Origin: Fasciolopsis buskii
Taxonomy: Eukaryota > Platyhelminthes > Trematoda > Plagiorchiida > Fasciolidae
DNA: 64,000 bases
Assembly: GCA_008360955.1 (NCBI GenBank)
Contig: LUCM01005710.1
Coordinates: 22,926 to 86,925 of the forward strand
Direction: 5' to 3'
In this document: positions 13,201 through 23,979 of the stretch, piece by piece
Numbering within the stretch: the stretch's first letter is position 1
Layout of the letters: each line of letters begins with the position of its first letter
Position numbers and translations under genes: made by a program
Notes under the pieces: generated by a model
The model's database searches: none
What the model saw: only the letters and a program-made list of their open reading frames with translations
What the model was told of the DNA's origin: nothing

Positions 13201-13870
13201 TTTCTTGGATTTAAACTCTGTACCTTTTCCTCAACTGCATATTTGCGTGTCAATCCCTAATCGCATGGCCCAGACCACTCAGGCCCGTTGCCAGGAAAAC
13301 AACTGCTTTGAATGTTTAATTCTGCTGTTGTCATCGTTGCGTCCAACTTAATCATGTGTTAGGCGGAGTTCCAGCTCACACTAAGTATCTGCCACTGTGC
13401 AGTCTTGCTTTCGGTGATGCTTGAAACTCAGTGCCATTTTACGCAGTAAACCCGATTAGAACGTGATCTTCGACTTTGCTGAAGCCTATATCATTTTGAT
13501 GGTCGAACCTCGTTGCCCAGTTCCCACCATTTCAACCCATCGAGTCACACCAAAGGGAAGGTAGTAGACACCTGAGAGCCACTGAGCGCAGGCCTAGAAC
13601 TACAGGAGTACACAGGGGATTAAAAGTTTGCTCTTCCTGGAGTGGAAAACCTTGAAAAGAACTAGAAAAGTTCCTCCCAGGACGTGGGTAGATATAGCCC
13701 TAGAAATAATCAGACGGATGGACCCCTGGAGCTAGGACGTAAGCTGTGTAGGTTGCGGCATCTTTGGAAACGTGGCTGAATCACACGTTGCAATCGGTAC
13801 AATATATTATCTAGTTTGTGGGTATAATAATAACGTGGCACAGGGCGGCGCGGTTTTGCTTTTCAAGGAG
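7260..13870. other. Long stretch without a recognisable gene
   Basis: Only short open frames (under about 100 codons) without known motifs occur. A GC-rich patch lies at about 8618-8690. No hallmark of reverse transcriptase, integrase, transposase or structural RNA was seen. The words around CAGACGTCCCCTGG at about 12459-12473 recur at about 2430, hinting at an old dispersed repeat. A decayed transposon too old to recognise by eye remains possible. Confidence 0.35.
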
Positions 13871-13981
13871 GACCCGGTGCAAAATGAATGTTAGATCAAA
13901 CTTTGTACCCCACAAACCCAGTTAAGTGCCATAATCTTTGGGGCAGGGCAAATGGAACCAAATACATGAATTGTCTGCAGA

Positions 13982-14224
13982 GTGCCGAAGCTGTCTCAAG
14001 AGGCGATCAGCGGCAATGCACTGAAGGAATCGGTAAAAAGCTTCAGCCTGATGCTTATAACCCGCGATTTTAAATTACCGGTCCCTGGCAAGAAGGTCTA
14101 TAGTTATCTAAGGGAGACAGCGGAGAAGAAGCTCATAGATTCGATGGACCAAAGTGCTCTGGTTCAGGAGTTTTCAAAATCGTTCGATTCAGAACGAGCC
14201 ACGATCCGTCGCAGACGGACTTGA
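13982..14224 (+). pseudogene. Unrecognised coding-like segment, 80 codons
   Basis: An ATG frame reads through 80 codons with a soluble, charged composition (GKKVYSYLRETAEKKLIDSM is representative) and ends in an RRRR cluster. It looks more protein-like than the short frames around it, but I do not recognise the family. Another coding-like stretch follows in a different frame at 14361. The pair may be remnants of one old gene or transposon ORF. Confidence 0.2.
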
Positions 14225-14360
14225 CTGCTAGGCACGAAATGGATGTCGACGGTTTCGGTTTTTGTCGCTGTCGGGTGAGAGGTATTATACGCTGGATAGG
14301 TTTATGCATCACTTAAAAAACTAAGGCGCCTTTTCGATCTCTTTTCTAAACTTTAACAAG

Positions 14361-14783
14361 GTGAACACGGCGGCTCGGGAACCAAAACCAAAACTGGACG
14401 ACGATGAAGCCTTGATGCAGAAATGGCAAAAAATAAAAGTGTTTTGTCACTATGGTGCATATCTGCCCTGCAGGACGGCTGAAGCCGAGGTAGCCGAACT
14501 GCTGGACGGAGACAAGAAGCACGGAAATCGGGAAGGATGACAAAAGCTAATGGATTCACCAAACAGCCGGAAGTGGGAGAGCCTGCTTGCATTAAAGAAA
14601 CATCAAAATCCAGCTTTCAGCTTCCGGAAGAAACCTGAAAGGACCTTTTCACAGAAGCGGGCGACAATGGCCATGCAGAATTCAAAAAGGTCCTACTGTA
14701 GAATTAAATTAATCTCTTTCCGCCCCGCTACCCAAAAGGCTATTACAAATACATGCCCAAACCAAAGTCGCGAACACTTCTGA
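14361..14783 (+). pseudogene. Unrecognised coding-like segment with one internal stop
   Basis: One reading frame stays open from about 14361 to 14783 except for a single TGA at 14538-14540. The first part contains REPKPKLDDDEALMQKWQKI and ends KKHGNREG. The second part is rich in basic residues (RKKPERTFSQKRATMAMQ). The composition suggests former coding sequence, possibly of a mobile element. No family was recognised, and no splice sites clearly bypass the stop. Confidence 0.2.
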
Positions 14784-14789
14784 GCCCGC

Positions 14790-17700
14790 TTATTTACCCG
14801 GTTTTTTCAAACGCGCCCCTAAAAAGAGCTGATATCACTAGCAAGAAAATGTTTTGAAAGAAAATTTGATATCCATACAGACATAAGAGAGTATCGGCTT
14901 CCATAAACTCCTGCCAAAACAGTATGAAATGGAAACGGATGGAATAATTATACCTCCATCTGATTAGTACCTAGGCGCCTGTCTAGTATGGCAGCAGCTA
15001 TTGTGATCTTGCCCAGTGCTGCAGTATGAATGCCGCCCATTCCACAGTTTCCGTTTCAGCACCCTTCTCATCCATCCAGAATGAAAGAAAAATCACAGAC
15101 CCATAGGGTCATTGGCCTTTAATCCGGAAATGCTTCAAAACTTCACTATTTCAGGAAGTCTGCCCGCTTCATCTTCAGCTTTACGGGGACGTTGGACCAC
15201 AAACTGTATGATGCGGATGAGCGGATCCTTAACTAGTAGTGGTTTCTAGCTTTTGGCCACACAACCGGAAGTAGCCTGGACGCATTTCTGGTCCACTCTA
15301 CTAAAACGTCCTCCGCCGAACTAGGTAAACCATTGAGCCAGCCTGTCAGTGGACAAAACTTACCGTGCCAGGAGGAAGTTGTAATCCTTTTAAGAGATGG
15401 GCATTGCACCAGACCTGAGGGCTGTTCCCGTTTCTGGTCTTTTTGAATGATCCAGGTGTCTCTCTAAATGCACCCAACTCTTTCTTCTTGGCAATGTCTT
15501 GGTTATAATGTGTACGGGAAGGAAACACCACGATTGGCCCCTAACCGCTAGCAAGTCATTTATTGTTTCGAAGCCGCGAAAGCCTCTCCGGGCCGCACGA
15601 CTGGAGATTGCCAACGGTGGATGCGGTCAACAAGGTTAAAGACCCAGGGGTAGTCGTCCCGTCAGAACCGGTAGGCCGCGTCCTCCCAAAGGGCCAGGGA
15701 TGCCTTGCATAGATTGACGGCAGACTGGTCCGGCGGTAAATCAGAGATGTTCGTGCTCCTGTGCTGGACTGCGGTAGGACCTCATTCGCAAAACTGTGAG
15801 GGCTTGATCTTCATTCTTCAAAGAGGAACGTGTGCATTGAACAGATGCAGAGGCTGCCCATACAAATATTTAAGTTGTGGGATGGGAGTTCATAGGATTG
15901 ACGAACATGTGACTTAAATAATGCAGTGACATAACCCTTTCCGAAACATTCGGTTAATTTTGGTCATCGTTAATTCTGGGAGCTGTTTCGACACTTGATA
16001 TCAGTTTTGTCAGGCTTGTCGTCATACACAAGATCTGCCTGGTTCCTCTTGTTCTGCTCTTTTCGAGCGTCCCGTTTTTCGAATCGCCCTACCAATCAGC
16101 ATTCACTTGATGTGACTTTTTTCCTCGCGCATCGTCTCACCTGTGGCTTGTAGAAATGACGTTGTGTACAAAATATTACTCGCATCCGATTTTTTGAACG
16201 AGCCTTCTCTAGTGTGTCTACTTGGGGTCTTTCCTCAGCCGCAGCTCCGGAATCCAAGAAGAAATTACTTAGGGGTCGCAGCCCGGCTGTCTTCTAAAAT
16301 CTCGTCGGGCAGAAGAAGTTATCGGGGTGAAGTATCGTGAAAATTTAATGCTGTTCAAGGCTTGTTTAATCATAGCTGAATGAATTTTGCTGCAGGACGT
16401 GAACTCTGGTTAACATACTCACGGTTGGAAGCTCGCAAAGATACGAACAAGACATTGGTCTGGTGGCGAGTCCTTGATGATAGGCTAATAAGTATAGGAA
16501 ACCGACAGACCTCGGACTTGGTATGGATGCTGAGGATTTTTACCCTTACTCCGCGCTGGATCACAACTGGGATACGTTGACCTGGGAGGCGAGACAGTAA
16601 GGAGCTAGCCGACAATAGGATCTCGGTCGTACGTCTAAAGTCGTTATATGATTTGCGAACGTCGGCAGCCCAAAATATCTTCTGCCGTTTCGGTGAGACG
16701 AGACATTCTGCTTTTGTTTTCCTTAGAGGCCCATTTTACTGGACTTGCAAGAGGTAGAGGCCCAACCTAGAGCCCCACAGTCGATTGAATTCTGGACTCC
16801 CGAATGACGCAAGCCAAAACCTGTCTTGTGAAAGCTAAACTGGAAGATCTCCCGGACTTACTCATCAGAAGCCAGTCACTTACCAGTGGGGTGGCCATTC
16901 CCTATGGAACGGATGTGTCGTATTGCCTAGTCCCCAATGGACCCCTAAACGGCCGAAGAGCTGCAGCACACGAACTTAGAGTAGACTTTCGTCCTCTTGT
17001 CACAGAAAGAGCCTCTTGGAACGCCATTACTCGGAAGCATCGAGGATATGCTGCAAGAATGACAACTGTTTAGCCAGATGGCAAAGAAGTCAGCATCTGT
17101 GAAATTCCTTTCAAATCAGAACACCAGGAACGGTGAATTAAAGAAACCATTAAAATTTTTTGAAGTGATGAAGATGGTATTTAAACTGTGATACAGTGAC
17201 ATTACGGTGTACGCAATGCCAGAGAAAAGAAGCGTGGCCCTCTCTGTCATACTGCTCTCGGGGCAAGATTCAGTTTAAGAAACTAGAGTTTCAAAGCTCA
17301 TTGAGATTGCAGGTAAGCGCAGGGATCACCGGGTCAACTGTGCTCCCCCACGGGGAAGCCAGGATTTGTGTTATGTGCAACCGCATGCGGTATGCGTAAG
17401 AGATGGGCGGAGTTAGCTGCGTCCATCGATGACCGTTAAGCGTTGGACATCGCAGTTATGGAAACTTTGTCCGACAGTGGCTCTATAACCCGAGCAGTGA
17501 TGTTGAGATTTGCAGTACACAGGCAGGACACAAATGGGAAAATTCCGGGCAGGGGAGTGGCCGTTCTTGCTGCAGAAGTGCAATACCGCATAGAGTCGAG
17601 AGTTAGACTGAGCAACAGTAATTCTCAGCTGTGATCCATTGCGCTCACGCGGCCAAAGTGAATGTTCTTTTCGTTTGCGTGACTTTTCCCAAGTTCAGGC

Positions 17701-18285
17701 AATGAGGAGGAAAGAAGCTTTCAAATTACCTACATCAGTTAGGAAGTAGAACAAGGCACACCGTGCGTTTAGGAGGAATTTCTGGTGTGGCTGCGTGGAA
17801 AAATGTCAGGCAGCAGCATACACAAGAGAATATCGGGGATAGGTCCGGACGCACGTCATCCTCACCGGGCCTCGTTACTATAAAAAGAGGGAAATTGCTC
17901 AATTGAATCTCTGTTTGTTTTGGGTAGGTGTGACCGCACCATCGTCACATAAACCATTTTTTGTCACCAAAAGCCGCGCCGAAAGTGTTAAGAATACTTA
18001 GCAAAGTGGACATAAGAAATCTTCGTGAAAGGGCGCCAGAGCAGCTATGAGACATTAAGGGGGCTATTTCGGAAAATTTGTGGCGAGTAATGAAGGAATC
18101 TCTGCTCGTCCTCCAAGACGAGTTTGTATTTCCTAAGGTACATTATGTTGGAAGTTGTCAGTGCGCTGGTCTATAAAATGCTGGGATTTAAGTTGGTTTT
18201 TGTGTAAGGCCCACGGGCGCAGTCAGGCATGGAAAGGAGGCTAAATGTTAGTGCAAAACTTTAGGCACAGCTGCACACGCAAGGT
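14790..18285. other. No recognisable gene
   Basis: Small open frames such as 16804-17073 (+, 89 codons) have no motif I recognise. Because a CR1-like relic follows immediately downstream, part of this stretch may be the eroded 5' half of that element, but I could not pick out endonuclease motifs. Confidence 0.3.
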
Positions 18286-18291
18286 AAGCGA

Positions 18292-19500
18292 GTGTACTGC
18301 GAACCACCCCCAAAAATACTGGACTTGCGTACAATGAAAAGGATCAGTCAGGTTGGGGTCGGTTCACTAACAACGGATGGATGCACTGCATTGCACGACA
18401 TCGGCGAGGCAAAATTACTGAGTAACTATGTAATACCGCATGGAATGAATACATTTATTGATAAAGAGCTGCATCATGTATTCCTACAAAAGACAGGTGA
18501 CATTCAGGTTACACCTGGTGGGGTTCGTCTACAAATTGAAAATATGAACGTTGGCAGACCTACTGGTCCAGATGAGATCCACCAGGTTATTAAAATTCTT
18601 GAGGCCGATCTCTTTGCAGTGCAGGTAGAAAATTGCTGATCAGTTAGCATGAGAACCGTCCTCGGCAAAAAGCCAGAATGCAATGTCAGGAAAGACATGC
18701 TAGCACATGAATCAGCATTCCACACGGTGTCCCATCAACGCAGAATTCTAAATCACAGGTTCTGCTTTGAAAACCTGTTGTACATTTTGAACGCTTTAAC
18801 TCATAGGATAGATGAAGGCACACCGGTGTAAGTATGCTATCTTCGTCTTAAGTCTGTGTTTGACTCGATATATTATTGCTTACAGCATTTGGGGTTGCGG
18901 GGGTCTGGGATTAGTAGCAGATTACTGAAGCAGGCGGGTGAATTTTCATATAACAGGACGTTTTGCGTTCTGGTCGGAAAAGTCAATTGTGACACAACAG
19001 TGGGTAATGTTGGAGCGTACCAGGTCCTAGTATTCAAGCCTCTATTGTTTTTGGCACTTGTCAGTTGCACATGAAATTCTCAGCTTTTTTATCATGAATG
19101 ATTTGAGGGCATTTATGTCTACCAGGGGTGAGGACGTGAGCAATGAGATCGCCCAAGTGATAAACTGGGGGAAACATGGGATATACCACTCAGTCCAGGG
19201 AAACCTGTCTGAAACGGAATGGACATTGCAAATGCACACGAAGCGAGCTTTTCCACAATAAAAAAGTAAGCAAAGTCTCATGGAATCCAAACGACTTTGG
19301 TTATAGTTGGGCTCTTCGGCGTAGTGTGGTCGTAAAGATAGCCACGAAAGTTATTTTGGCTGAGGTTAGCGCTGTCGTGGCGAAGTGCAGGGATTTTCGT
19401 TCATCTATAGGGTGTTTCATTAAGCCTCAGTTAGAATACTGCAATCCAACTTCGTTCCATGTTTTTACAACAGATAACTACTGTTTGCACAGGGTACTGT
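18292..19500 (+). mobile_element. CR1/jockey-like reverse transcriptase relic
   Basis: Broken frames on the + strand carry, in the right order, remnants of a CR1-type reverse transcriptase. VGRPTGPDEIH corresponds to the conserved GPDGI-type motif near the start of the domain. Next come a FRKGRS-like region and VDEGHAV-like HRIDEGTPV, then LRLKSVFDSI in the place of the LDFSKAFDSV motif. IMNDL follows in the place of YINDL, and FIKPQLEYCNP matches the KPHLEYC motif of the thumb. Several stops and frame changes show that it is long dead. It differs from the RTE family elsewhere in the window. Confidence 0.65.
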
Positions 19501-19509
19501 GACCAGCAG

Positions 19510-19860
19510 TACGTAGTACGATGGTCAAATACGGAATGACAACGAATAGAGACTGATTGTCCCGGGGTTGCCCTGGGTGGAACGTCAAATTGCACGGGAG
19601 TTCTGGTTGTGGTGTTCAAAATAAATAGATTTTTAGTTGGCACACGTCCAGCAATCATTTCCTCTCAAACCACAACCACAAAACTAGGTCAAATTGGAAA
19701 GAAACTGGTGAAGCAACGCTATCATATTTCAGCTAATGCACTGTTCTTCAGTCTCAGAGTGGTTGATGGTTGATGGCTAGTGGTTCAGCGAGAGACACTT
19801 AAGGTAGATTTGGATAGCAACTTGAAGAAAGTGGGTTAGTAAATATGCATTTTAAGGAAG
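19510..19860. other. No recognisable gene
   Basis: No coding sequence, repeat or RNA structure was recognised in this stretch. Confidence 0.3.
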
Positions 19861-19866
19861 CGTACG

Positions 19867-20130
19867 CTAGTTTGCGATTGCAGACCCCGTTGAAACGACC
19901 GAGGAATAATATTTCCCTTGCCGTGGTTTTTTCTTTTCCAACCATTCTCTTGCAGTTTTGAAGAGTTTCGCTAGGAAACCAGAGACAACACAAAAAGTCC
20001 TCGGATAGAGAGACAACAGTTTCTTTGCGGATCGTCGGAAGAACTTTGGACGCTTGTTCACCTTTTTGTTCATTTTTTCCGGTGCCTGTTGAACTGAACT
20101 GGACGTTGTTGTGCGAATACGTTGTGCCAT
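19867..20130 (-). CDS. Hypothetical basic protein, 87 codons (possible exon)
   Basis: The minus-strand frame starts MAQRIRTTTSSSVQQAPEKM and is strongly basic (NKRPKFFRRSAKKLLSLY, WLEKKKPRQG), with a short hydrophobic stretch CVVSGFLAKLF in the middle. The composition is unlike random sequence here, but no family was recognised and no splice partners were established. It could be a small gene, an exon, or chance. Confidence 0.2.
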   Translation of the reverse strand: MAQRIRTTTSSSVQQAPEKMNKKVNKRPKFFRRSAKKLLSLYPRTFCVVSGFLAKLFKTAREWLEKKKPRQGKYYSSVVSTGSAIAN

Positions 20131-20209
20131 TTCCGTTTTGCGGTACGTCGCGTCGATTTTTTTGTTCTTATTTATCGATGATCATATTTACGCCTTCAGC
20201 TGGCTAGTT

Positions 20210-21240
20210 TTATTTTTTGCAAACAATGTAGTTGATAGCTTACTTTTCCAGGAGATCGGTTCGGCAAACTAACTGATTGGAAACACAGGATCTGGAGCTG
20301 GGCCTGCTAACGGATACTGTGTTCGCGCACATAGTTATTTTTTGTGTATTGAAAGTCTTTATAGAGTTTTTGTTTGCGGCCGTGTAGATCCGATCGTAAC
20401 TTCTCAAACCAGCGGACAACCAAGTCGTTCGGACTTTCTACTCCGAGACAGACATTCTGCTTGCCATGGTTACCAATGGAATCACGGTCACGTGGCCCAG
20501 ATCAGGTGACCAATGATGATGCAAGAAACAGTCCAGTAACATCGTACCTGATCATCCGACCTACCCCCTACTTGACTGCACGTGCAATTACATGTGTATG
20601 GCCGTTTCTAGCCCACCGCCCGTTGTCTAACCCGATTTGGAAGCCAAAAAAATATATAATAAGGAATAACTTAATCGTCAGTTTAGTGTACAGAATTTGT
20701 ATTCGCGTACAACAGAAAGAGGTCAAAGCCTGGTGCCCTGGTTTCCGGTAGTTTGAGCATTCGTTGCATGAATGTAGCATATGCTTCTACATGATCTACA
20801 CAATTACGAAGTACTATTCAGTAGGGTAAGATGCACTTACAAACAGGCCTCTGTGTAATAAAAGTAGCTGTGCATTTTTGGGCGCATGCTGACGTGTGGA
20901 AGTAAATGAACCTTCACTTTCCGTGAATCGGTTTTACAAGTGTACTACTGGCCACAATGTTTTTCCTGTTACTGTTTAACAGTATCCAAATCTACGTCTT
21001 GTAACAAACTGCAGTCGCCATTTATGGGTGATGTGTATTACCTGTGCGGTTGGTTTCGGATATTCTTCGTGTCTTGGAATCACGCAAGGATAGCAGTAGT
21101 ATTTTTGAGATCGTCTTATCGAAACAGCTTCAACACTTTTGTGAAGTTTGAATTAGCGTAATTGAGACCTACCAGCAATCATCTGTTTAAGTTTCGTTTT
21201 TTGAATTGCATTTTGTTGTGCTTCCAAGAAATTGACCTCA
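20210..21240. other. No recognisable gene
   Basis: Short open frames only. No repeat, transposon motif or RNA gene was recognised. Confidence 0.3.
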
Positions 21241-21255
21241 CTGGTAATCTAGCCA

Positions 21256-21715
21256 TCACTTGATGCACGTGGCGAAGAGTCTTGTCACCATCGATGACGA
21301 TTTCCACTCTGTAGAATTGTAAGATCTAGTCGCATCAGAACTTACGCAGTCGCCAACGAGGAAATAGTTGGCAATTTTCCATGGCGCTTGGAGCACTGTA
21401 AAACGATCCAGGTTCTGCTGCATTGTACGTAACTGTCGCGTGATGTTGTCGCACACAACGTCCATTTTCTCTGATACTGCAGATATATGAACGATAGCGT
21501 AATTCTTACAACGTACATAGATCTGTGGCTGGCCCTCCGACGTCTACTGGGATTCTAGACGTGACGTTCGTATGGGGCCTTGGAACAAAATGCAGAGGGG
21601 ATAAAAAATTCGAAGCAAAAGTCATCCTAGTAAGGCCAAGATAAATATTACTTACACTGAGGTCCAGGAGAATGTAACAGTCCCTCAGACTGCCTCCACT
21701 GGCGTGCCTAAGCAT
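21256..21715 (-). CDS. Possible exon cluster of an unidentified gene
   Basis: On the minus strand several short open stretches are separated by sequences that look like very small introns. One is GTAAGTAATATTT to CTTACTAG at about 21658-21630 (about 29 bp). Another is GTACGTTGTAAG to ATATCTGCAG just before the MDVVCDNITRQLRTM frame (about 40 bp). The peptides IPVDVGGPATDL and MDVVCDNITRQLRTMQQN could form a beta-turn plus coiled-coil arrangement, but I do not recognise the family. Small introns match the 5' part of the Ku80 gene in this window. The frames do not join uniquely, so the model is weak. Confidence 0.2.
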
Positions 21716-21744
21716 CTGAGAGGTCCGCGCTGGTTAGTAGTTTT

Positions 21745-23976
21745 GGCATAGCTAAGTGAAATGTGGTTGAAAACCTCAAACCGACGAACATCACCTCCAC
21801 ACGCATACTCCATGTCTCGCAACCGTACAACAGAACTGAGCGCACTGCAACACAGTGCACGCGACCTTTCAACTTCAGTGAAATATCAGGCCGACGTGAC
21901 AAGTGCTTCAGTCCAGCGTAAGCTGCCCGAGTCTTCGATACATGCGTGCTCACCTTCACTGCCGAGCTACCATCGTTGGACACACAGCTACCAAAGTGTG
22001 TGGAACGGTCCACAATCGTTAGTCCCTCTCCATCCAGTACCAAGTTCGGCACTACTGTGATCCAGTCCTGTAACAGCACTTTGCACTTTGAAGGTGCAAA
22101 GCACATACCAAACCGAGCAACCGACCTCGAGAGTCTATCTAGTGCCCGTTGTGCATGGTCCGCAGACTCGAACAGACACAACGTCATCTGCGTAATCAAG
22201 GTCGCATAGCTTCCCTCCACTTCCCAGTTCGACTCCTACATCCCGGAGACCTCCTAAAGCATCTTCCATCACCTCGTCCATGACGAAGTTGAACAGGAAC
22301 GGAGAGATGGGACACCCTTGTCGAACGCCACTAGTCGTTTCGAATGAATGTGTCAGTTCACTAAATACTCTCACGCGACCATAGGTATGCGAGTACAATG
22401 CTCGCAACAGGTTCACAAACTTCGTTGGCATACCCTTCCGGTGGAGAGCACTGAATAGTGCTGGTCGATCCACCGAGTCCAGAAAGACTTCGATCGTATC
22501 GCGGCGGTGTGTGTGTTGCGCGTTTGCAGCATTTGGCGAAGGGTGAATATTTGGTCGATGCAACCTCGACCTGGACGAAATACGGCCTGTTGTTCGCGGA
22601 TGTTGCTCCAGCGAACCAGTGTCATACGGCGCAGCATTATCGAAGCTAACGCCTTAGTAACTGTCGGAATTAAACTAATGCCGCGATGATTGGTGCAGTC
22701 ACTCCGTGTACCCTTCTTGAAGCTGGGTATAATCGATAACGGGATACGCTCCTCGTTCCAAATATCACGAAGCAATGAGGTATGTGATTTCTTCAGAGCT
22801 TATCCACCCAATTTGAAGAGAATTGAGGCTAAATTGTTGGGGCTGACTACTTCCCGCTCTTCAGAAGTCGAACATTCGATTGCAATTGCACTTCCGTTGG
22901 GAGATCAAGTGACACCTGTCAAGGATTCGCAGCTATAGATTTTGGACTAAATGCGTTGGCGTGTGGCCAGCTAAACTGATTCTCGGAGTACTCAGCTCGA
23001 CGGCTGGGCTTTTGCTGTCTAATATGAGTAGGCTCTTCATTCTTATCCCACACGATTTAACTAACCGAAGTTTGGCGTCTACCGGTGTCGCATAAAAGCT
23101 GAAACAGTCCTTGACTTTTACCTGGGGTGGCTGCTAATTCCATCTCTTCGACCACCTTGCTCCACCAGTTTTCGCGATCCCTTTTAATGCCCATTGGCAA
23201 TCGATGCTGCAGCTGTCGCCGCACCTTACTCACCTCCTTGCAGTTAAAGAGTTGGCGTTTTTGGTTCATTAGACCCAGCAACTCTTGCGAGACCTGGTGA
23301 TTTGTATGGGCAAAACGTGCTGCTTAATGCATCACCTGGTTGAGTTGATCCCACTGCTCATCTGCATTGCCGCTCGTTGAAGATCGTAGCTCGTTGGATA
23401 GTTTCTGTTCATATCCAATGCCAACAGCAGAATCAGACAGAAGTCCGACGGCCACTCGGGCTTGCGGCTTGTGTCGATGGCCGTTGAGGTGAAGCAAAAA
23501 TCGCATTAAATCTAACGCATGGTCGGATTCGACGTACGCGGTCCAGTACGATCTACAGTTCTGGACAGAACCGTGCCAACGGTAGCTCACTGCAATATGG
23601 TCGATCTGACTCAGACTACACGTCGAGTTATAGCGCCATGTTGCTGTGCGACGCGAACTGTGAGGGGAATTCGTGTTAGACAGAAATGAATTATTTTCGG
23701 CACAAAATTGGAGAAGCCTTTGCCCGTTATCCGTTCGCTGAGCAGGCAAGGCGCACCGCCCACCCAAACAGGACTTCGATGCACTAAGTTTTCCAACTTG
23801 TGCATTAAAGTCACCTGCCACCACTACGATGTCTCAGCATTTGCCGTTCCGAGGAATAATAAGCCATTCGTCATAAAACTGGTCTTTTTGCATGTTAGTC
23901 CTGCAATCTGTTGGAACGTTTAGATGGCATATAGACTGCATTCAACATGACTATCCTTCCGGACACCGACTCTCTA
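21745..23976 (-). mobile_element. RTE-type non-LTR retrotransposon, copy 2 (5'- and 3'-truncated, decayed)
   Basis: Read on the minus strand. It starts inside the endonuclease (about 23976) and runs through MVAGDFNAQVGKL, SQIDHIAVSYRWHG and VESDHALDLM. A TAA stop ends that frame at 23324. The linker GLMNQKRQLFNCKEVSKVRR follows, with another stop after RQTSVS at 23057. The reverse transcriptase then reads NHRGISLIPTVTKALA, REQQAVFRPGRGCIDQIF, GVRQGCPISPFLFNFVMDE and CDLDYADDVV, down to the thumb at about 21790. Homology to copy 1 ends near 21745, with no 3' untranslated region. From about 22680 to 23905 it is nearly identical to copy 3, and from 21797 to 22422 it appears identical to copy 1. 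Confidence 0.87.
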
Positions 23977-23979
23977 ACT

